Of a stretch of DNA of 64,000 bases, positions 34,201-43,670 are shown one piece after another. A program made the position numbers and the translations under genes. The stretch comes from Rhodopila globiformis. GTDB taxonomy: Bacteria; Pseudomonadota; Alphaproteobacteria; Acetobacterales; Acetobacteraceae. The notes beneath the pieces are model-generated. The model saw only the letters and a program-made list of their open reading frames with translations. It did no database searches and was not told the origin of the DNA. The first letter of the stretch is position 1. Every line of letters begins with the position of its first letter. Location of the stretch: the NCBI RefSeq assembly GCF_002937115.1, contig NZ_NHRY01000254.1, positions 33,533 to 97,532 on the forward strand, given 5' to 3'.

Positions 34201-35070
34201 TCAGACGGCGAGAAGGGGCGGGGCCTGATAGTGACCGCCTGCCGAAGGGCCAGGCACGTCGTCACGCAGCCACGACAGGCCGGCAAATCCGTGCTCCGTG
34301 CCCGAGGGCACGCGAAGCGCAAAGCCCAGTCCGCGAACCGTCACCACCAGCTTGTCGGCTGCGAACGGCACCAGTTTCCGGCGCAGGCCGCCGACGATGC
34401 GGGTGACCGTCTTCCGGCTGGGATCGCTGATGACCTCGTGCAGCCGCTGCTGGATCGTTTCGATGCGGACCGGCGCGCCGTTGCGGACGGCAAGCAGCTC
34501 AAGCACGGAGAATTCCGCGTCCGTTACCTGGATGCAGGCATCTCCCGCGCGAACCCGGCGGTTCGCCGGATCGAGTGTCAGCGGGCCGATGCGCAATGCG
34601 GCAGGCGCGGTCCTCGGGCCGCTCTGCATGACGGCCTCCAGGCTGGCAACGATCTCCGCCTGATCGAGCGGAAGCGCAACCATCCCATCGGCGCCAAGCG
34701 CCAGCGTCCGCTGACGGGCATCCGGTGTCGTGCGGGCCGCTATCGCCAGAATCGGCTGGTCCACCCCGGACGCGCGCAAGGCACAGGTTGCCTCCTGTCC
34801 CAGCAGGTCGGGCCGCAGGTCCACGACGATGGCATCGACAACGTGGGCATGCAGCACCGCCAGAGCCGCGGCGACGCTGCCGGCGCGGACGACCAGGTGG
34901 CCCGCCCTGCCCAGCGCGTGGGCGACCCGGGCCTGGCCTGCCAGTTCGTTGTTCAGCAGCAGAACGGTGCGCGATCCGTCCCGTCCCTGCGCCAGCCGCG
35001 AACACCCGTCCGTCAGGGAAGCCATGGTTGCACCGGTAACGACAAGCCTGGCGGGATCGGGAATGAACAT
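34201..35070 (-). CDS. Atypical OmpR/PhoB-type response regulator
   Basis: 289 residues (ATG 35070; ATG 35025 possible). The receiver domain has an Asp at the phosphorylation strand (DAIVVDLRPDLLG), but the acidic pair reads VLLLNNELAG and the conserved Lys position reads VALPLDQAE, so normal phosphorylation is doubtful. The C-terminal winged helix is intact: VTDAEFSVLELLA, ETIQQRLHEVISDPSRKTVTRI and VRGLGFALRV. It has no kinase beside it and ends against flgD. It may be a constitutive or ligand-controlled regulator of flagellar genes; this is inference from position. Confidence 0.8.
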   Translation of the reverse strand: MFIPDPARLVVTGATMASLTDGCSRLAQGRDGSRTVLLLNNELAGQARVAHALGRAGHLVVRAGSVAAALAVLHAHVVDAIVVDLRPDLLGQEATCALRASGVDQPILAIAARTTPDARQRTLALGADGMVALPLDQAEIVASLEAVMQSGPRTAPAALRIGPLTLDPANRRVRAGDACIQVTDAEFSVLELLAVRNGAPVRIETIQQRLHEVISDPSRKTVTRIVGGLRRKLVPFAADKLVVTVRGLGFALRVPSGTEHGFAGLSWLRDDVPGPSAGGHYQAPPLLAV

Positions 35071-35168
35071 CGGTCTTGGCTACCTATGACAACGGTTCTG
35101 CCGGCCCTGGCCCAGGCCGGCGCTCGCGCCGGGAACGGAGACGCCGGCAATATCGTGTGTCTGCGTCT

Positions 35169-35936
35169 CTATGTTGTGGAGATGTGTTCGGTTTTGTGGG
35201 GCACCGGCGGTGGCAGGATCGTGGGCTCGGGCGATGGTGCCGGCGCGAAGCCGGTGAACAGATAGCCTTGTTGCCGCGCCGACTTGATGACGATGGGTTG
35301 CTCGGGGTCCGGTTCCAGGCGCCGGCGCAGCCGCACGATCAGGCTGTCGATCGCGCGGTCGCCCGGGCGGTACGGCCGATCGAACACGGCCTCGGTCAGG
35401 ATGTCGCGGCTGAGCGGCTCGCCGCGGGCTTCGACCAGGGCGCGCAGCAGGGTGAACTCGGCGAAGGTCAGGCGGCACGGCGAGCCGTCGGGCCGATAAA
35501 GCTCGTGCTCCGCCACCCGCAGATCCCAGGCGGCCTGTTCGCGGGCGGCGGGCGCGGCGGCTGTGGCGAACGTGCGCGTCCGCCGCAGGACGGCCCTGAT
35601 CCGCGCGAGGATTTCCCGGGGCATGGCAGTCTTGTGGATATAGTCGTCCGCTCCAAGTTCGAGCCCCAGGATTCGATCGACCGGGTCGTTTATGCCGGTC
35701 AGGATCACGCACGGAACGTCCGAGACGCCGCGGACGGCCCGCAGCACGTCGGTTCCGCTTATCGCCCCCAGGCGCTGGTCGATCAGCAGCAGGATTGGCT
35801 GCAGTTCGGCCATCATGGCCAGGACCTTGTCGGGCCTGACAACGCATTCGCAGGTGAAGCCGTGGTCCTCGAGGAAAGCCGCCAGTTCTTCGCCGAAGGC
35901 CGGATCGTCGTCAATCAGCAGGATGGTATCGGCCAT
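35169..35936 (-). CDS. OmpR-family response regulator
   Basis: 255 residues from ATG 35936, with GGA 6 bases upstream; upstream ATGs at 35942 and 35951 are alternatives. The receiver has LLIDDDPAFGEEL, LLLIDQRLGAISG and IHKTAMPREIL. The winged helix has LTFAEFTLLRALVEA, RAIDSLIVRLRRRLE and ARQQGYLF. It overlaps the 3' end of the kinase gene, so it is the cognate regulator. The Pro-rich tail has no recognised role. Target genes are unknown. Confidence 0.9.
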   Translation of the reverse strand: MADTILLIDDDPAFGEELAAFLEDHGFTCECVVRPDKVLAMMAELQPILLLIDQRLGAISGTDVLRAVRGVSDVPCVILTGINDPVDRILGLELGADDYIHKTAMPREILARIRAVLRRTRTFATAAAPAAREQAAWDLRVAEHELYRPDGSPCRLTFAEFTLLRALVEARGEPLSRDILTEAVFDRPYRPGDRAIDSLIVRLRRRLEPDPEQPIVIKSARQQGYLFTGFAPAPSPEPTILPPPVPHKTEHISTT

Positions 35937-38145
35937 GTTCATTCCGTTCATCAGGCGCGCCCTCGGCGAGTGTTCGGGGTGCAACGATACTGTCTCCGGC
36001 AGCTGCGTTCGAAGCGCGCCGGAAGGTCAGGCGCAGAATGGCTCCACCGCCGTCCGCATTCAACGCTGCAATTGTACCGCCAAACGAACGCATGATGCCA
36101 TGACAAATTGACAGGCCGAGACCGGTTCCTTTGCCGACATCTTTTGTCGTAAAGAACGGATCGAACATGCGCCCCAACACCGTTTCCGGAATTCCCAGGC
36201 CGGCATCCCGGACATCCAGCACAACGGTTCCCGCGGCCGGGTTCCCGGCGGCGGTGATGGTGATCCGGCACGGCACTTCGGACGGATTGGTGGCCATCGC
36301 GTCGCGCGCGTTCAGCATCAGGTTGAGCAGCACCTGCTCGGCCAGCACCTTGCGCGCCAGGACCTGCGGCAGGTCGTCCGGCAGATCGATGCGGACCGTG
36401 ACGCCGGCGTTATGCAGCGCGTTGGCAACCAAAGTCATCGCGCCATCCACGACCGCTGCGACATCCACCAGGCCGAGCTGGTCTTCGTCCTTGCGGCCGA
36501 AGATGCGAAGGTGATCGACGATCGTGCGCGCCCGGCTGGCCTGTTCCGCGATGCGCTTCATGCGCTGGACGGCAAACGCGATTCCGCCCGCGCCTTTGGT
36601 TCCCAGCGCGCGTGAGGCGTTCTCGGCGGCCAGCGACATGATGGCAATCGGCTGGTTCAGTTCGTGCCCCAGTCCTGCGGCCATCTCGCCCAGCGTGGCC
36701 AGCTTGGCGGTGGCGATGGTCTGGGCGCGCAGGCTGCGCTCTTCGGTAATGTCTGAAATATAACCAACTATCTCCATGTCGGACATGCACCTGCCGTCCA
36801 GCACCCGGGCCTGGTCGCGCAGCCACATGGTCGTGCCATCGGGCCGGCGGAAGCCGTATTCGATCGTTGCTTCTCCGGAATTCAGCACCGCCTGGTAATG
36901 CGCTTTCCAGGCTTCGGCGTCAACGTCCTCCACCCGTTCCGTCCAATCCGATCGGTTGACAAGACGGGAGTTCGGCCAACCGGTCAGCCGCTCGACATTT
37001 TCGGAAATACTGAAGCGCACGATGCGTCCGTTCCAGGCCACGCAGGCGGAATACACCGCGGCCGGCAGGCCGGCGAGAAGCCGCGTGATCTGGGCGCGGG
37101 CGATTTCCGCGGCCTCGCCCCGGCTGCGGCTGATCCGCAGTTCCGCGCGCGACCGCCGCCGCACCGCTCGCAGCACCATCACCGCCCACAAGGCGACGGT
37201 CAACAACGGGGCGCTCAGCATCGCGACGTGAACCGACCGGGCCAGCGACGCGACGTCGGCCAGTTCGCTTCTGGCGTCGAGTGCAACGACGACCAGCAGC
37301 GGCGTCGCGCCGACGATCCGATACGCCGCCAGCATCGGCCGCCCGGTGACCGTGCTGACCATGCGCAGCGTGCCGATCGGCCTGGTCCGCGCGGCCACGA
37401 TCACCGGATGGTCGGGCTGGCCCGGGCGCGCCAGTTGCCGCTCGGCGTCGAAGCTGCGCGCGACAAGGCGGCCATCCGGGAAGCGCAATACCACGGAAAC
37501 GCTGTTCTCGCCGAAGCGCAGGTTTGCCAGCGTATTGGACAGCTTGATCGGATCGAACGAAACGACCGAGACGCCGTCGAACCCACCGTGGTCGTTCAGC
37601 AAGGGACGGGTCAGTTGCACGCTCCAGCGCCCGGATGCCCGGCCGATCGACGGCGTGCTGATGAAGAGTCCGGTTTCGCCGTTGCGGTGAACCAGGAAAT
37701 GCTCGCGGTCGCCCAGGTACATCGGGTCCTTGCCGGACGGCGTGGTCCAGGACAGCCAGCCTGCCGCGTTGATGGTGGATACCTGCAGCACCCCGAACTG
37801 CTCGGCATGGACCAGCCCGCGCAGATGCTCGGCGATCGCCGCGGCGCCCGCTTCGTCGCCGCTGCGCAGCAGGTTTTCCCGGGTCTGCGTCAGCGCCTGG
37901 ATTCCCTCGACCGCCTCGATCGAGCGAAGCAGGGTCTGCTCCAGGGCCTCGGCGGCCACGGCGGCGCGGGTCAGCGCGGCATTTTCGCGTTGGGCGCGGA
38001 ACTGATCGATATACGACTCGCCCAGGCGCCAGCTTGCCGTCGCGACCACGGCCAGCGCCATCGCGCCGAACGCAAGGTGCGCCAGCCATGATCTCAGGGC
38101 GCCGCGGATGGCGGGCACGATCTGGAGGGAGGGAAAAAGTAACAT
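35911..38145 (-). CDS. Membrane sensor histidine kinase with PAS domain
   Basis: 744 residues. Two membrane spans (about 20-42 and 308-328) enclose a large periplasmic dCache-like domain with a WLSWTTPSGKDPMYLGDREHF segment split by the usual DxxY-type ligand region. A PAS domain (about 350-460, ending VGYISDITEERSLR) follows, then HisKA with phosphorylated His494 in GHELNQPIAIM, then HATPase with LNLMLNARDAM, DAGLGIP and GTGLGLSICHGI. The dimerisation box is of the NtrB/DctB-like HxLNQP type. Its stop lies inside the response regulator gene, so the pair is co-translated. The ligand is unknown. Confidence 0.9.
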   Translation of the reverse strand: MLLFPSLQIVPAIRGALRSWLAHLAFGAMALAVVATASWRLGESYIDQFRAQRENAALTRAAVAAEALEQTLLRSIEAVEGIQALTQTRENLLRSGDEAGAAAIAEHLRGLVHAEQFGVLQVSTINAAGWLSWTTPSGKDPMYLGDREHFLVHRNGETGLFISTPSIGRASGRWSVQLTRPLLNDHGGFDGVSVVSFDPIKLSNTLANLRFGENSVSVVLRFPDGRLVARSFDAERQLARPGQPDHPVIVAARTRPIGTLRMVSTVTGRPMLAAYRIVGATPLLVVVALDARSELADVASLARSVHVAMLSAPLLTVALWAVMVLRAVRRRSRAELRISRSRGEAAEIARAQITRLLAGLPAAVYSACVAWNGRIVRFSISENVERLTGWPNSRLVNRSDWTERVEDVDAEAWKAHYQAVLNSGEATIEYGFRRPDGTTMWLRDQARVLDGRCMSDMEIVGYISDITEERSLRAQTIATAKLATLGEMAAGLGHELNQPIAIMSLAAENASRALGTKGAGGIAFAVQRMKRIAEQASRARTIVDHLRIFGRKDEDQLGLVDVAAVVDGAMTLVANALHNAGVTVRIDLPDDLPQVLARKVLAEQVLLNLMLNARDAMATNPSEVPCRITITAAGNPAAGTVVLDVRDAGLGIPETVLGRMFDPFFTTKDVGKGTGLGLSICHGIMRSFGGTIAALNADGGGAILRLTFRRASNAAAGDSIVAPRTLAEGAPDERNEHGRYHPAD

Positions 38146-38236
38146 GCCGCCCGAAACTACTTGCTTCCGCTCGCAGCAGAATGCTTACCTCACAGCCAAA
38201 AATTCATACCGAAGTCAACCGAAAGTTGCTGTGGCC

Positions 38237-38623
38237 ATGGGGCTCCGGGTTCTTATTGTCGACGATGAGACATTTCTGGCCGAGGAGATCGCCGCCGCGC
38301 TGGATTTCATGTGCCTTCCGACGATAACCGCCGGATCCGCGCGGGAAGCGATCTCGATCCTGCAGGCGCACGCCGATATCGGCGTCGTGGTCAGCGACGT
38401 CCGGATGCCGCAGGCAAACGGCACCGACCTGGCCCGTCATGTGCTGGCAGGCCGGGATGATTCCAGGGCCGTGGACGTCATCCTGATGACCGGATGTTCC
38501 ACCGACGTCGACGTCACCGGGATCGCCGGCTGCATCGGCAAGCCGTTCCTGGTGGAGGACCTGGCGGCCATGGTCGGCAAGTCGATCGAGTCTGTCAGCC
38601 TGCGCCGCAACGGCCGGACATGA
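38237..38623 (+). CDS. Single-domain response regulator
   Basis: 128 residues from ATG 38237, which begins directly at the receiver (MGLRVLIVDDETFLAEE). Phosphoacceptor Asp in VVVSDVRMPQANG, Thr in ILMTG and Lys in IGKPF are present, so it is phosphorylatable. No output domain follows. Another in-frame ATG at 38144 with a good GGAGGG site would add 31 residues, but that codon overlaps the kinase start on the other strand. It is divergent from the kinase and may act as a phosphate acceptor in the same pathway. Confidence 0.85.
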   Translation: MGLRVLIVDDETFLAEEIAAALDFMCLPTITAGSAREAISILQAHADIGVVVSDVRMPQANGTDLARHVLAGRDDSRAVDVILMTGCSTDVDVTGIAGCIGKPFLVEDLAAMVGKSIESVSLRRNGRT

Positions 38624-38811
38624 TCCGTTAGTTTACGATACAGTACGATACTCCTTGCTGAATCGTTCCATAACGCCTTATTGTAGTTCGTTCCATGCTG
38701 GGGGCAGCACCGGCCGCCGGAACCGGCAACACAACGCAATATCCACGCGGCGGCGACCAGGCGCCCGTGGCCAGACGGCTGAAATCTGAAATATCATCGA
38801 GAAAACGCATT

Positions 38812-40317
38812 ATGAGACACACGCCGTCGATACTGGGCAAGCTGAGATCCGCGGGCGCGGATCGCAGGATCGCCACCAAGATCGGCCTTGGTTTCACCTG
38901 CACCATGGTCATCTCGGGTCTTGCGTTCGGGATGGTCTGGTTCACGTTCCGCAGCACCGAGAACGGCTTCAAACACTACACAAACCAGGTCGTGGCCGCC
39001 GACACGGTACGAGACCTCAGCCGGACCTTCGCCGAGCTGCGGCGGGCGGTCAGGGAGTATGCCCTCACCGGGGTCGAAGACAACGTCAAGAAAGCCGGAA
39101 CCATTCGCCCGGCGCTCGACCAACTCGTGCACCGGGCGGCCGATCATGTCACGGGCAGCGCGGCGCAACGCCGTGTCGAGACGATCGCCAGGCATCTCCA
39201 GGCCTATGAATCCGAATTCGACAAGGTCGTCGCGCAGAAGCGGCAGCTGATCGAACTCGAGATCGGCCAGCTGGACCCGTTGGGCGCAGCCGGCGTCGAG
39301 GGCTTCCAGACCTTGATCGGCGCCGCCACCGCAGCCTCCGACCAGGATCGGCTGCGTTTTGCCTACCAGGCGCTGCAGCAGTTCATGACTGCCCAGGTCG
39401 AGGCCAATAGATTCCTTGGCAGGAACGACCCCGCCAGGGAAAAGGACACCGAGGACATGCTCAATGACCTCGTTGCATCGCTGGGCAGCAACGGGGGCCA
39501 GGGAGACGACACGAAGAAATCCGTCGCCCAGACGGTTTCCTCCCGGGCCGCCGAGATGCAGGCGGCCGCCGGGTCGCTGACGGGCACGGCGCAGAAGGCG
39601 ACCAGTCGCGCCACCGCGGTTGCCGCCGCGGTCGAGCAGGCGTCCGTCAACGTGCAGGTCGTCGCCAGCTCGACCGAGGAGCTTTCGGCCTCGGTCCACG
39701 AAATTGCCCGCCAGATGGCGCAGTCGTCGAAAATCGCCCGGCAGGCGGTGCAGCGGGCGGAGCGGACGAACACGATCGTCGAAGGCATGACGAAGACCGC
39801 GCAGGGCATCGGCGACGTGGTGCGCCTGATCCAGACGATTGCCAACCAAACCAACCTGCTGGCGCTGAACGCAACGATCGAGGCGGCGCGGGCGGGCGAT
39901 GCCGGCAAGGGGTTCGCCGTCGTCGCCAGCGAGGTGAAGTCGCTGGCCAGCCAGACCGCCAAGGCAACGAGTGAAATCCGCAACCAGATCGACGACATCC
40001 AGGCGGTCACCGGACAGGCGACCGAGGCGATTCGTGAGATCAGCGGCACCATCGGCGAAATGAACGAGATCGCCATGGCGACCGCCTCGGCGGTGGAGGA
40101 ACAGGGCGCGGCGACTCAGGAGATCGCCAGCAGCGTGCGCCAGGCCGCCGAAGGTACCAACGAGATCGCCCGCAACATCGAGGGCGTGAGCCAGGCCGCC
40201 AATGACACCGGCGCCGCGGCCACGCAACTGCTCGGATCCGCCGATTCGCTCGCCAGGCAGGCCGACTCGCTGCAGCACGACGTCGATTCCTTCCTGGTCA
40301 AGGTGCGCAGCGCGTGA
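38812..40317 (+). CDS. Chemoreceptor with one membrane span and no recognisable HAMP
   Basis: 501 residues. One hydrophobic segment near the N-terminus ([21 protein letters not shown]) is followed by a helical region (about 48-255) of the four-helix/HBM type with [14 protein letters not shown]. The signalling hairpin follows directly, with [20 protein letters not shown] and [17 protein letters not shown]. No second membrane span and no HAMP are visible between them; a hydrophilic Gly/Gln/Asp-rich linker occupies the place. The topology is therefore unusual, with sensor and signalling parts possibly on the same side of the membrane. No CheR-docking pentapeptide at the C-terminus. Confidence 0.85.
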   Translation: MRHTPSILGKLRSAGADRRIATKIGLGFTCTMVISGLAFGMVWFTFRSTENGFKHYTNQVVAADTVRDLSRTFAELRRAVREYALTGVEDNVKKAGTIRPALDQLVHRAADHVTGSAAQRRVETIARHLQAYESEFDKVVAQKRQLIELEIGQLDPLGAAGVEGFQTLIGAATAASDQDRLRFAYQALQQFMTAQVEANRFLGRNDPAREKDTEDMLNDLVASLGSNGGQGDDTKKSVAQTVSSRAAEMQAAAGSLTGTAQKATSRATAVAAAVEQASVNVQVVASSTEELSASVHEIARQMAQSSKIARQAVQRAERTNTIVEGMTKTAQGIGDVVRLIQTIANQTNLLALNATIEAARAGDAGKGFAVVASEVKSLASQTAKATSEIRNQIDDIQAVTGQATEAIREISGTIGEMNEIAMATASAVEEQGAATQEIASSVRQAAEGTNEIARNIEGVSQAANDTGAAATQLLGSADSLARQADSLQHDVDSFLVKVRSA

Positions 40318-40334
40318 CCGCGCCGGCTCGGCTG

Positions 40335-41219
40335 TCAGCAGCCGAGCCGCACGACTGAGGGCGCCGCGCGGCGATAGGCGCGGCGCCAGTCGATCTCGTC
40401 GGCCTGGGGCGGCGAGGCGAAGCGCGGGATGATCCCCGCCGCGCCCAGGAAGTCGACCAGATCGGCCACGGGTATGGCGGAAACCGATCCCGCGCTGGTG
40501 CCGTCCGCGACGATGACGCCGACGACGTTGCCCAGGCCGTCGACGATCGGCCCGCCACTGGCGCCATGGCCGATGGTGGCGGCGATTTCCAGCGCCCAGC
40601 GCATCCGCCCGGCACCCGCCCGGCCGAAGAAGGCGGCGCCATCCTGCCACGTCGGGTCAACCGGCTGGCCCATCCGGTCCATGATGCGGAAGCTCTCGGC
40701 CTGGCCGCTGCCGGGGCGATGGATGACGATGGCCGCGCGTTGCACACGGCCCACCACCCCATACGCCGCATCGGACGCGGCGTCGGCGGGGAACCCCAGC
40801 ACCAGCGCCCGGGTGCCGCGGACGATCTGCGACGCGGCGGATACCGCGAGCGGCGCGACCGCCGGATCGTCTGGTCCGCGCAACAGCGCGAGATCGAGGT
40901 CCTGGTCCTGCCGCACCACCTGCCATGCCGCCTGGTACCCCGCCACCTGGATCGGCCGGTGCGCCAGGCTGCATGGCAGTGTGACGTGGGCGTTGGTGAC
41001 GAGCACGCCAGGGGCAACGCTGAACGCGGTTCCGGCCATATCTGCGAAAGGAGACGGTAGACGCATCCGCGGCTCGGCGGGCGGCATCAATCCCGGCCAG
41101 GCCACGCCCGCGACGGGCGTCGTCCGGAAGTGGGAGCCGAGGGTCGCGCTCGCCATGAACGAACCGGCCGCCAGCGCCACGGCGCTGATCGTCCATTTGA
41201 ACAGGCTGCGACGGCTCAT
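40335..41219 (-). CDS. Trypsin-like serine protease with Tat-type signal
   Basis: 294 residues. The N-terminus SRRSLFKW plus a hydrophobic stretch is a twin-arginine signal, so the folded protein is exported. The protease triad is visible as His78 (LVTNAHV), an Asp in DQDLDLALL at about 107-109, and Ser221 (GHGASGGP). There is no PDZ domain, unlike DegP. It is divergent from fliJ and convergent with the chemoreceptor gene, inside flagellar genes, so a role in handling exported or periplasmic flagellar parts is possible but unproven. Confidence 0.85.
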   Translation of the reverse strand: MSRRSLFKWTISAVALAAGSFMASATLGSHFRTTPVAGVAWPGLMPPAEPRMRLPSPFADMAGTAFSVAPGVLVTNAHVTLPCSLAHRPIQVAGYQAAWQVVRQDQDLDLALLRGPDDPAVAPLAVSAASQIVRGTRALVLGFPADAASDAAYGVVGRVQRAAIVIHRPGSGQAESFRIMDRMGQPVDPTWQDGAAFFGRAGAGRMRWALEIAATIGHGASGGPIVDGLGNVVGVIVADGTSAGSVSAIPVADLVDFLGAAGIIPRFASPPQADEIDWRRAYRRAAPSVVRLGC

Positions 41220-41275
41220 GGCTCATCCTTGGGAGGATCCGGGATGGCGGATCGTTTAGCACGCCGATGCCATGC

Positions 41276-41286
41276 TTTGCGAAAAT
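41276..41286 (+). promoter_or_regulatory. TTTGCGAAAAT motif, copy 3 (upstream of fliJ)
   Basis: Exact motif 109 bases before the fliJ start codon, in the intergenic region between the divergent protease gene and fliJ. Confidence 0.5.
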
Positions 41287-41384
41287 ATAAGGTGAAAGGC
41301 GTAACGGATTTTGATAGGAACCGGTCCGGCGCGATCCGGCGCGTCTTTCCCGGCGCCGTGCAGCCTTCCCCCCCAAGGAATGTC

Positions 41385-41801
41385 ATGTCTGGTCTCGATC
41401 TGCTGATCCGTCTGTCTCGTCGTACCGTCGAGGAGCGGCAGGTGACCCTTGCCCGGGCCAGCCAGGCCCATGCCGAAGCCGTCGCGGCCATCCAGGCGCA
41501 TGAGGAAGGCATCGCGGCGGAATCCCTTGCCGCGGCCAACGACATCGACGCGCTCGCCGCGTTCGCCAACTGGTCCGCGAGCGCGGCCCGGCGCGGCAAC
41601 GCCTTGCAACAGCGCCGGAGTGACCTAGCACGTTCGGAACACGCCGCGCAGGGGGCGTTGCATGAGGCGTTCATCGACCTGAAGCGCCTCGAACTCGCGT
41701 TGGACGCGGCGCTGGAGACCGCGGCCGCGGCGACGCAGAAGCGCGCGGATGCCGCCGCGGACGAATTGCAGATTATCCGGCGAAATGCCAAGGCGGCTTA
41801 G
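41385..41801 (+). CDS. fliJ: FliJ-like flagellar export chaperone
   Basis: 138 residues from ATG 41385 with AAGGA 5 bases upstream. Almost entirely helical coiled coil, rich in Ala, Glu, Arg and Gln, beginning LDLLIRLSRRTVEERQ and with RLELALDAALETAAAATQKR later, which fits FliJ in length and pattern. FliJ is a soluble part of the export ATPase complex with FliI and FliH. In this genome it is separated from fliI by about 12 kb, which is unusual. Identification rests on pattern and neighbourhood more than on a sharp motif. Confidence 0.65.
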   Translation: MSGLDLLIRLSRRTVEERQVTLARASQAHAEAVAAIQAHEEGIAAESLAAANDIDALAAFANWSASAARRGNALQQRRSDLARSEHAAQGALHEAFIDLKRLELALDAALETAAAATQKRADAAADELQIIRRNAKAA

Positions 41802-41898
41802 CGTCCGTGCTATCAGGACAGGGCTGCGGTCAGAGAAGAACCTGGTGCCCGGCCATGACGGAGGGGCAGGACGCGCCCGATCTGCCCGGCCGCCGGAA

Positions 41899-43617
41899 TT
41901 ACACCGGGATGCCGGGGTTCTTGCGAAATTTGGCCCAGGCGGCCAGGATTTCGTCGATCTGGGTGTTCTGGTCCGCCTTGCGCAGGTCGATCAGCCGATC
42001 GCGCAGCCGCAGGATGACGTGGCCGGCCGGCAGGTTGGCGGCGGTCTCCAGGCGGTCCAGGAACACCTGTCCCCGCGCCGGGTCATCCCGCAGGACGCGG
42101 TACGCCGCATAGACCATGGCGGACGACCGGCCATAGCGCACCATCTTGCGGGCGAACCCGCGCAGCCGCATCAGTTCCGGGTGGCTGCTGATCACGTCGC
42201 GCACCTCCGTCGCAGTCGGCCGGGCATTGGGCTGGCCCACCGGCTTCAGTTCCCGCCGCCACAGGATCACCGCCGTGGCCGAGACCAGCGCCTTGTCGCC
42301 GAAATCGTCGAACATCTCGTCGACGACCGGCGCCTTCTTGGCCTGCTTGTCGTAGGTTTCGAACGCTTCCTCTGGCAGGCCGCGCATCACCACGACCTCG
42401 ATCGGCTGCCCGGCCTCCAGCACCGCCGAGAGCCGATGCTGCCCGTTCAGCAGCCGGCCGCAGCGGGAGAAGCAAATCGGCTGGGCGTTGAACATCCATT
42501 GCCCGTTGCCGATGTCGCGCGCCATGGCGGCCACGTGCGACTGGACGATGTTGCGGTTGCCGCGGTTGAACGCCAGGTAGTCCTCGGCCACCTCCGGCGT
42601 GATGGTCTCGATGGTCATGGCGCAGACCGTGGGGTCCTGCAGCGCTGCCTCGGCGTCGCGCACCAGGCGGGCCTCGGTTTCGTGGCGGGCGTTGGACTTC
42701 ACTGTGTCGCGCAGGCCGGTGTAGCCGACCAGTTCGGGGAAGGGCTCCGGGTTGCGGGTGCTGTTCGTCGGCAGGGTCCAGGTGTAGGCGTCGCTGCGCT
42801 TGCCGGAGATGGTGTCGTTCAGCGCCTTGATGCAGATGGCGAACAGTGCCGTGGCGTGCGGCCGGACGGCGCGGTCGGACCGGCCCTCGACCAGCCGCCG
42901 GCGGACCATGACGCCGGGCTCCAGCGCGTCGAACCGCTCGGGGTGGGCGATGGCGTCGAGGAAGCGGCGGATGGCGGTGCGATCGACCTGCAGGCCCATG
43001 AAGCTAAGCGGCGTGCGGATGGATTCGGCCAGCAGGCGGGCAGGGTGGTCAAAGCTGAACTTCACCGCGGTGTCGATTTCCGTGCGGTTGGCTTCCAGGG
43101 CGCGTTCCATGCGGCTCCAGGGCGGGGTGGAGGTGCCGCGGGTCAGGGTGCCGTCCTCATACCGGATCAGCTTGGACAGCAGGCCGGCGACGGCGGCGGG
43201 GCGGGGAATGCCGCGGGTTTCCAGCACCCCGGTGAACGAGCGGCGGCGCTGCTGGTCGATGGTGTGCAGCGTGTCGTCGGGGACGTTTTCCGCCAGCACG
43301 GTGACGAACGGGGTCCGGGCGTCGATGCAGGCGTACAGCCGCTGCAGCCCGTCCAGCAGCACATCGTTGCGCGACAGGATGATCGGCATGCCGTTCAGCA
43401 CCCACTCGCCGTTTCGCATGGCCTGGGCATAGGCGGCGACCGCGGCGGCGTTGCGCTTGCTGGCGGGGCGTTTCTTCGCGAGCAGGCTGGGCGCCATGTC
43501 CGGGGTGATTTGCACGATCGAGAAGCGTGCGAGCTCCGCCGGGCGTCCCTGGATCGGGAGGAGGCGGCTCAGCCCGGCGCCGTCGGCCGATGCGAGGGAA
43601 AGCGTGGTGCCGGACAT
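41899..43617 (-). CDS. ParB-like protein with internal duplication, function unknown
   Basis: 572 residues. Two similar halves are visible. The first (about 36-128) has ITPDMAPSLLAKKR, VAAYAQAMRNGEWVLNG and LLDGLQRL at 87-94. The second (from about 335) has ITPEVAEDYLAFNR, VAAMARDIGNGQWMFN and LLNGQHRL near 390. This D/N-G-Q-H-R-L strand is like the core of the ParB/sulfiredoxin-type nucleotide-binding fold. The first copy has lost the QH pair (GLQR), so only the second may be active. The start at 43617 has AGGAG 8 bases upstream. It sits alone in antisense between fliJ and the rod-binding gene. Some such proteins are phage- or plasmid-related; no other mobile genes are near. Confidence 0.7.
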   Translation of the reverse strand: MSGTTLSLASADGAGLSRLLPIQGRPAELARFSIVQITPDMAPSLLAKKRPASKRNAAAVAAYAQAMRNGEWVLNGMPIILSRNDVLLDGLQRLYACIDARTPFVTVLAENVPDDTLHTIDQQRRRSFTGVLETRGIPRPAAVAGLLSKLIRYEDGTLTRGTSTPPWSRMERALEANRTEIDTAVKFSFDHPARLLAESIRTPLSFMGLQVDRTAIRRFLDAIAHPERFDALEPGVMVRRRLVEGRSDRAVRPHATALFAICIKALNDTISGKRSDAYTWTLPTNSTRNPEPFPELVGYTGLRDTVKSNARHETEARLVRDAEAALQDPTVCAMTIETITPEVAEDYLAFNRGNRNIVQSHVAAMARDIGNGQWMFNAQPICFSRCGRLLNGQHRLSAVLEAGQPIEVVVMRGLPEEAFETYDKQAKKAPVVDEMFDDFGDKALVSATAVILWRRELKPVGQPNARPTATEVRDVISSHPELMRLRGFARKMVRYGRSSAMVYAAYRVLRDDPARGQVFLDRLETAANLPAGHVILRLRDRLIDLRKADQNTQIDEILAAWAKFRKNPGIPV

Positions 43618-43670
43618 GTTGATGGCTCCTGCCCGAGTTCGCTACGATTGCCAAATCGGTATGTCTGATT

